A DNA stretch of 64,000 nt from Formosa sp. Hel1_31_208 (GTDB lineage Bacteria; Bacteroidota; Bacteroidia; Flavobacteriales; Flavobacteriaceae), in the NCBI RefSeq assembly GCF_900104785.1, contig NZ_LT629733.1, positions 2,512,501 through 2,576,500 on the forward strand, given 5' to 3'. The notes beneath the pieces were generated by a model, which was not told the DNA's origin, ran no database searches, and saw only the letters and a program-made list of their open reading frames with translations. How positions within the stretch are numbered: the first letter of the stretch is position 1; every line of letters begins with the position of its first letter. The position numbers and the translations under genes were made by a program. Below are positions 63,269 to 64,000 of this stretch, in pieces.

Positions 63269-64000
63269 TTATGATATTAATGGTAGTTTTATTGTAAACG
63301 TGCTACCTTTTCCTTTTTCACTCTCTACTGAAATATGACCTTGATGGTCATCTACTATTCGTTTAACATAAGCCAAACCTAAACCGTGGCCTTTTACATT
63401 GTGTACATTTCCTGTGTGCTCTCTATAGAATTTTTCAAACACACGCTTTTGAACTTGCTTTGTCATTCCACTTCCTTGATCTGAAATTTTAAGCAATATA
63501 TTATTTCCTATATTTTCAGTATAAACATCTATTTTAGGAACACCATCTGTATATTTAATGGCATTATCTAAAATATTAACAATCACATTTGTAAAGTGTG
63601 TATCGTTGGCTAAAACAGAAGACTTATCTGCATTAAGATGCGTCTTCACATAACCTTTTCTATCTTCTACAATCAACCCAACATGACTAACAGCATCACT
63701 TATTAAGTCGTGGAGTTTTATACGTTCCTTACTAATATTGAGCTCGTTTTTTTCAAGTTTTGAAATTCGCAATACATTTTCTACTTGAGCATGCATACGT
63801 TTGTTTTCATCTTTAATCATTCTTAAATAACGCATGACTTTTTCCTGATCTCCTATAATTTTAGGGTTTCTAATAGAGTCTAAGGCTAGATTAATAGTCG
63901 CTATTGGTGTCTTAAACTCATGTGTCATATTATTAATGAAATCTGTTTTAATTTGAGAGATCTGACGCTGCTTTATTAACTGATAAATCGCACTAGAATA
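63269..64000 (-). CDS. Sensor histidine kinase, 5' end outside window
   Basis: The frame is open to the window edge; 243 codons plus stop are present. The phospho-accepting His lies in MTHEFKTPIATINLALDSI, then N box (VIVNILDNAIKYT), G1 (ISDQGSGM) and G2 (GHGLGLAYVKRIV). The missing part should contain the sensor and transmembrane segments. It forms a two-component pair with the OmpR-type gene 3 bp downstream, RprX/RprY-like in arrangement. The signal it senses is not visible here. Confidence 0.93.
   Translation of the reverse strand, partial: YSSAIYQLIKQRQISQIKTDFINNMTHEFKTPIATINLALDSIRNPKIIGDQEKVMRYLRMIKDENKRMHAQVENVLRISKLEKNELNISKERIKLHDLISDAVSHVGLIVEDRKGYVKTHLNADKSSVLANDTHFTNVIVNILDNAIKYTDGVPKIDVYTENIGNNILLKISDQGSGMTKQVQKRVFEKFYREHTGNVHNVKGHGLGLAYVKRIVDDHQGHISVESEKGKGSTFTIKLPLIS

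Overview
The window is AT-rich chromosomal DNA from a marine-type Flavobacteriaceae member (Bacteroidota). The evidence is an abundance of TAnnTTTG -7 promoter boxes close to start codons, a T9SS-type C-terminal sorting domain on a secreted GH16 glucanase, a DUF5686 outer-membrane protein with a carboxypeptidase-like plug domain, many SPII lipoproteins, a YtxJ-type bacillithiol protein, and an SRP RNA of the small bacterial type. Genus and species cannot be fixed from the sequence alone. I see no tRNA or rRNA genes, insertion sequences, prophage or CRISPR. The content is core or near-core chromosome, densely packed, with many convergent pairs sharing one terminator.

Layout. 1-7.9 kb: partial CocE-type hydrolase, ade and tilS, a sigma-70-like protein of uncertain role, pabB, a DEAD-box helicase and an S1/P1 nuclease. 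7.9-15.7 kb: a probable ECF sigma / small protein / MscS operon, a secreted esterase with TPRs, an ExbB/MotA-like channel, a LytS/LytTR two-component pair, a GYF_2 protein, a DUF922 putative protease and small membrane proteins. 15.7-23.4 kb: lpd, a PAS-LuxR regulator, a CPBP protease, a divergent Lrp / PLP-lyase pair with a striking 31-bp phased operator-like array, a DUF457 hydrolase and an NhaC antiporter. 23.5-28 kb: oxidative-stress block (peroxiredoxin, thioredoxin, DUF6952; katG and an ankyrin protein) and an orphan terminator that may mark a small RNA. 28-42.4 kb: ABC-F protein, degenerate TlpA-like lipoprotein, transaldolase, SDR, SRP RNA, glutaminyl cyclase, thioesterase, beta-helix lipoprotein, glyA, fahA, lipoproteins and an exported methyltransferase. 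42.4-50.5 kb: ytxJ, GH16, clpB, deoC, SixA-like phosphatase, DUF6503 and smpB. 50.5-64 kb: DUF5686, NTF2-like, Coa1-like, pcm, Gfo/Idh, hbd, DUF1015, PLPBP, an exonuclease/GIY-YIG protein that appears to start at ATT, a voltage-sensor-type channel with a zinc ribbon, miaA, csp and an OmpR-type two-component pair.

The genes do not form one pathway. Recurring themes are envelope and redox stress (ECF sigma/MscS, Prx/Trx, KatG/ankyrin, ClpB, YtxJ) and translation or RNA maintenance (tilS, miaA, smpB, SRP RNA, DEAD helicase, ABC-F). The observations I rate highest are the phased Lrp-type array, the missing canonical start of the exonuclease gene, a set of probably leaderless genes, the small ORF overlapping the ECF sigma gene, and two proteins with degenerate active sites (a TlpA-like protein without CxxC, and an ABC-F protein with an eroded second Walker A). 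No clearly new multi-gene system was identified.
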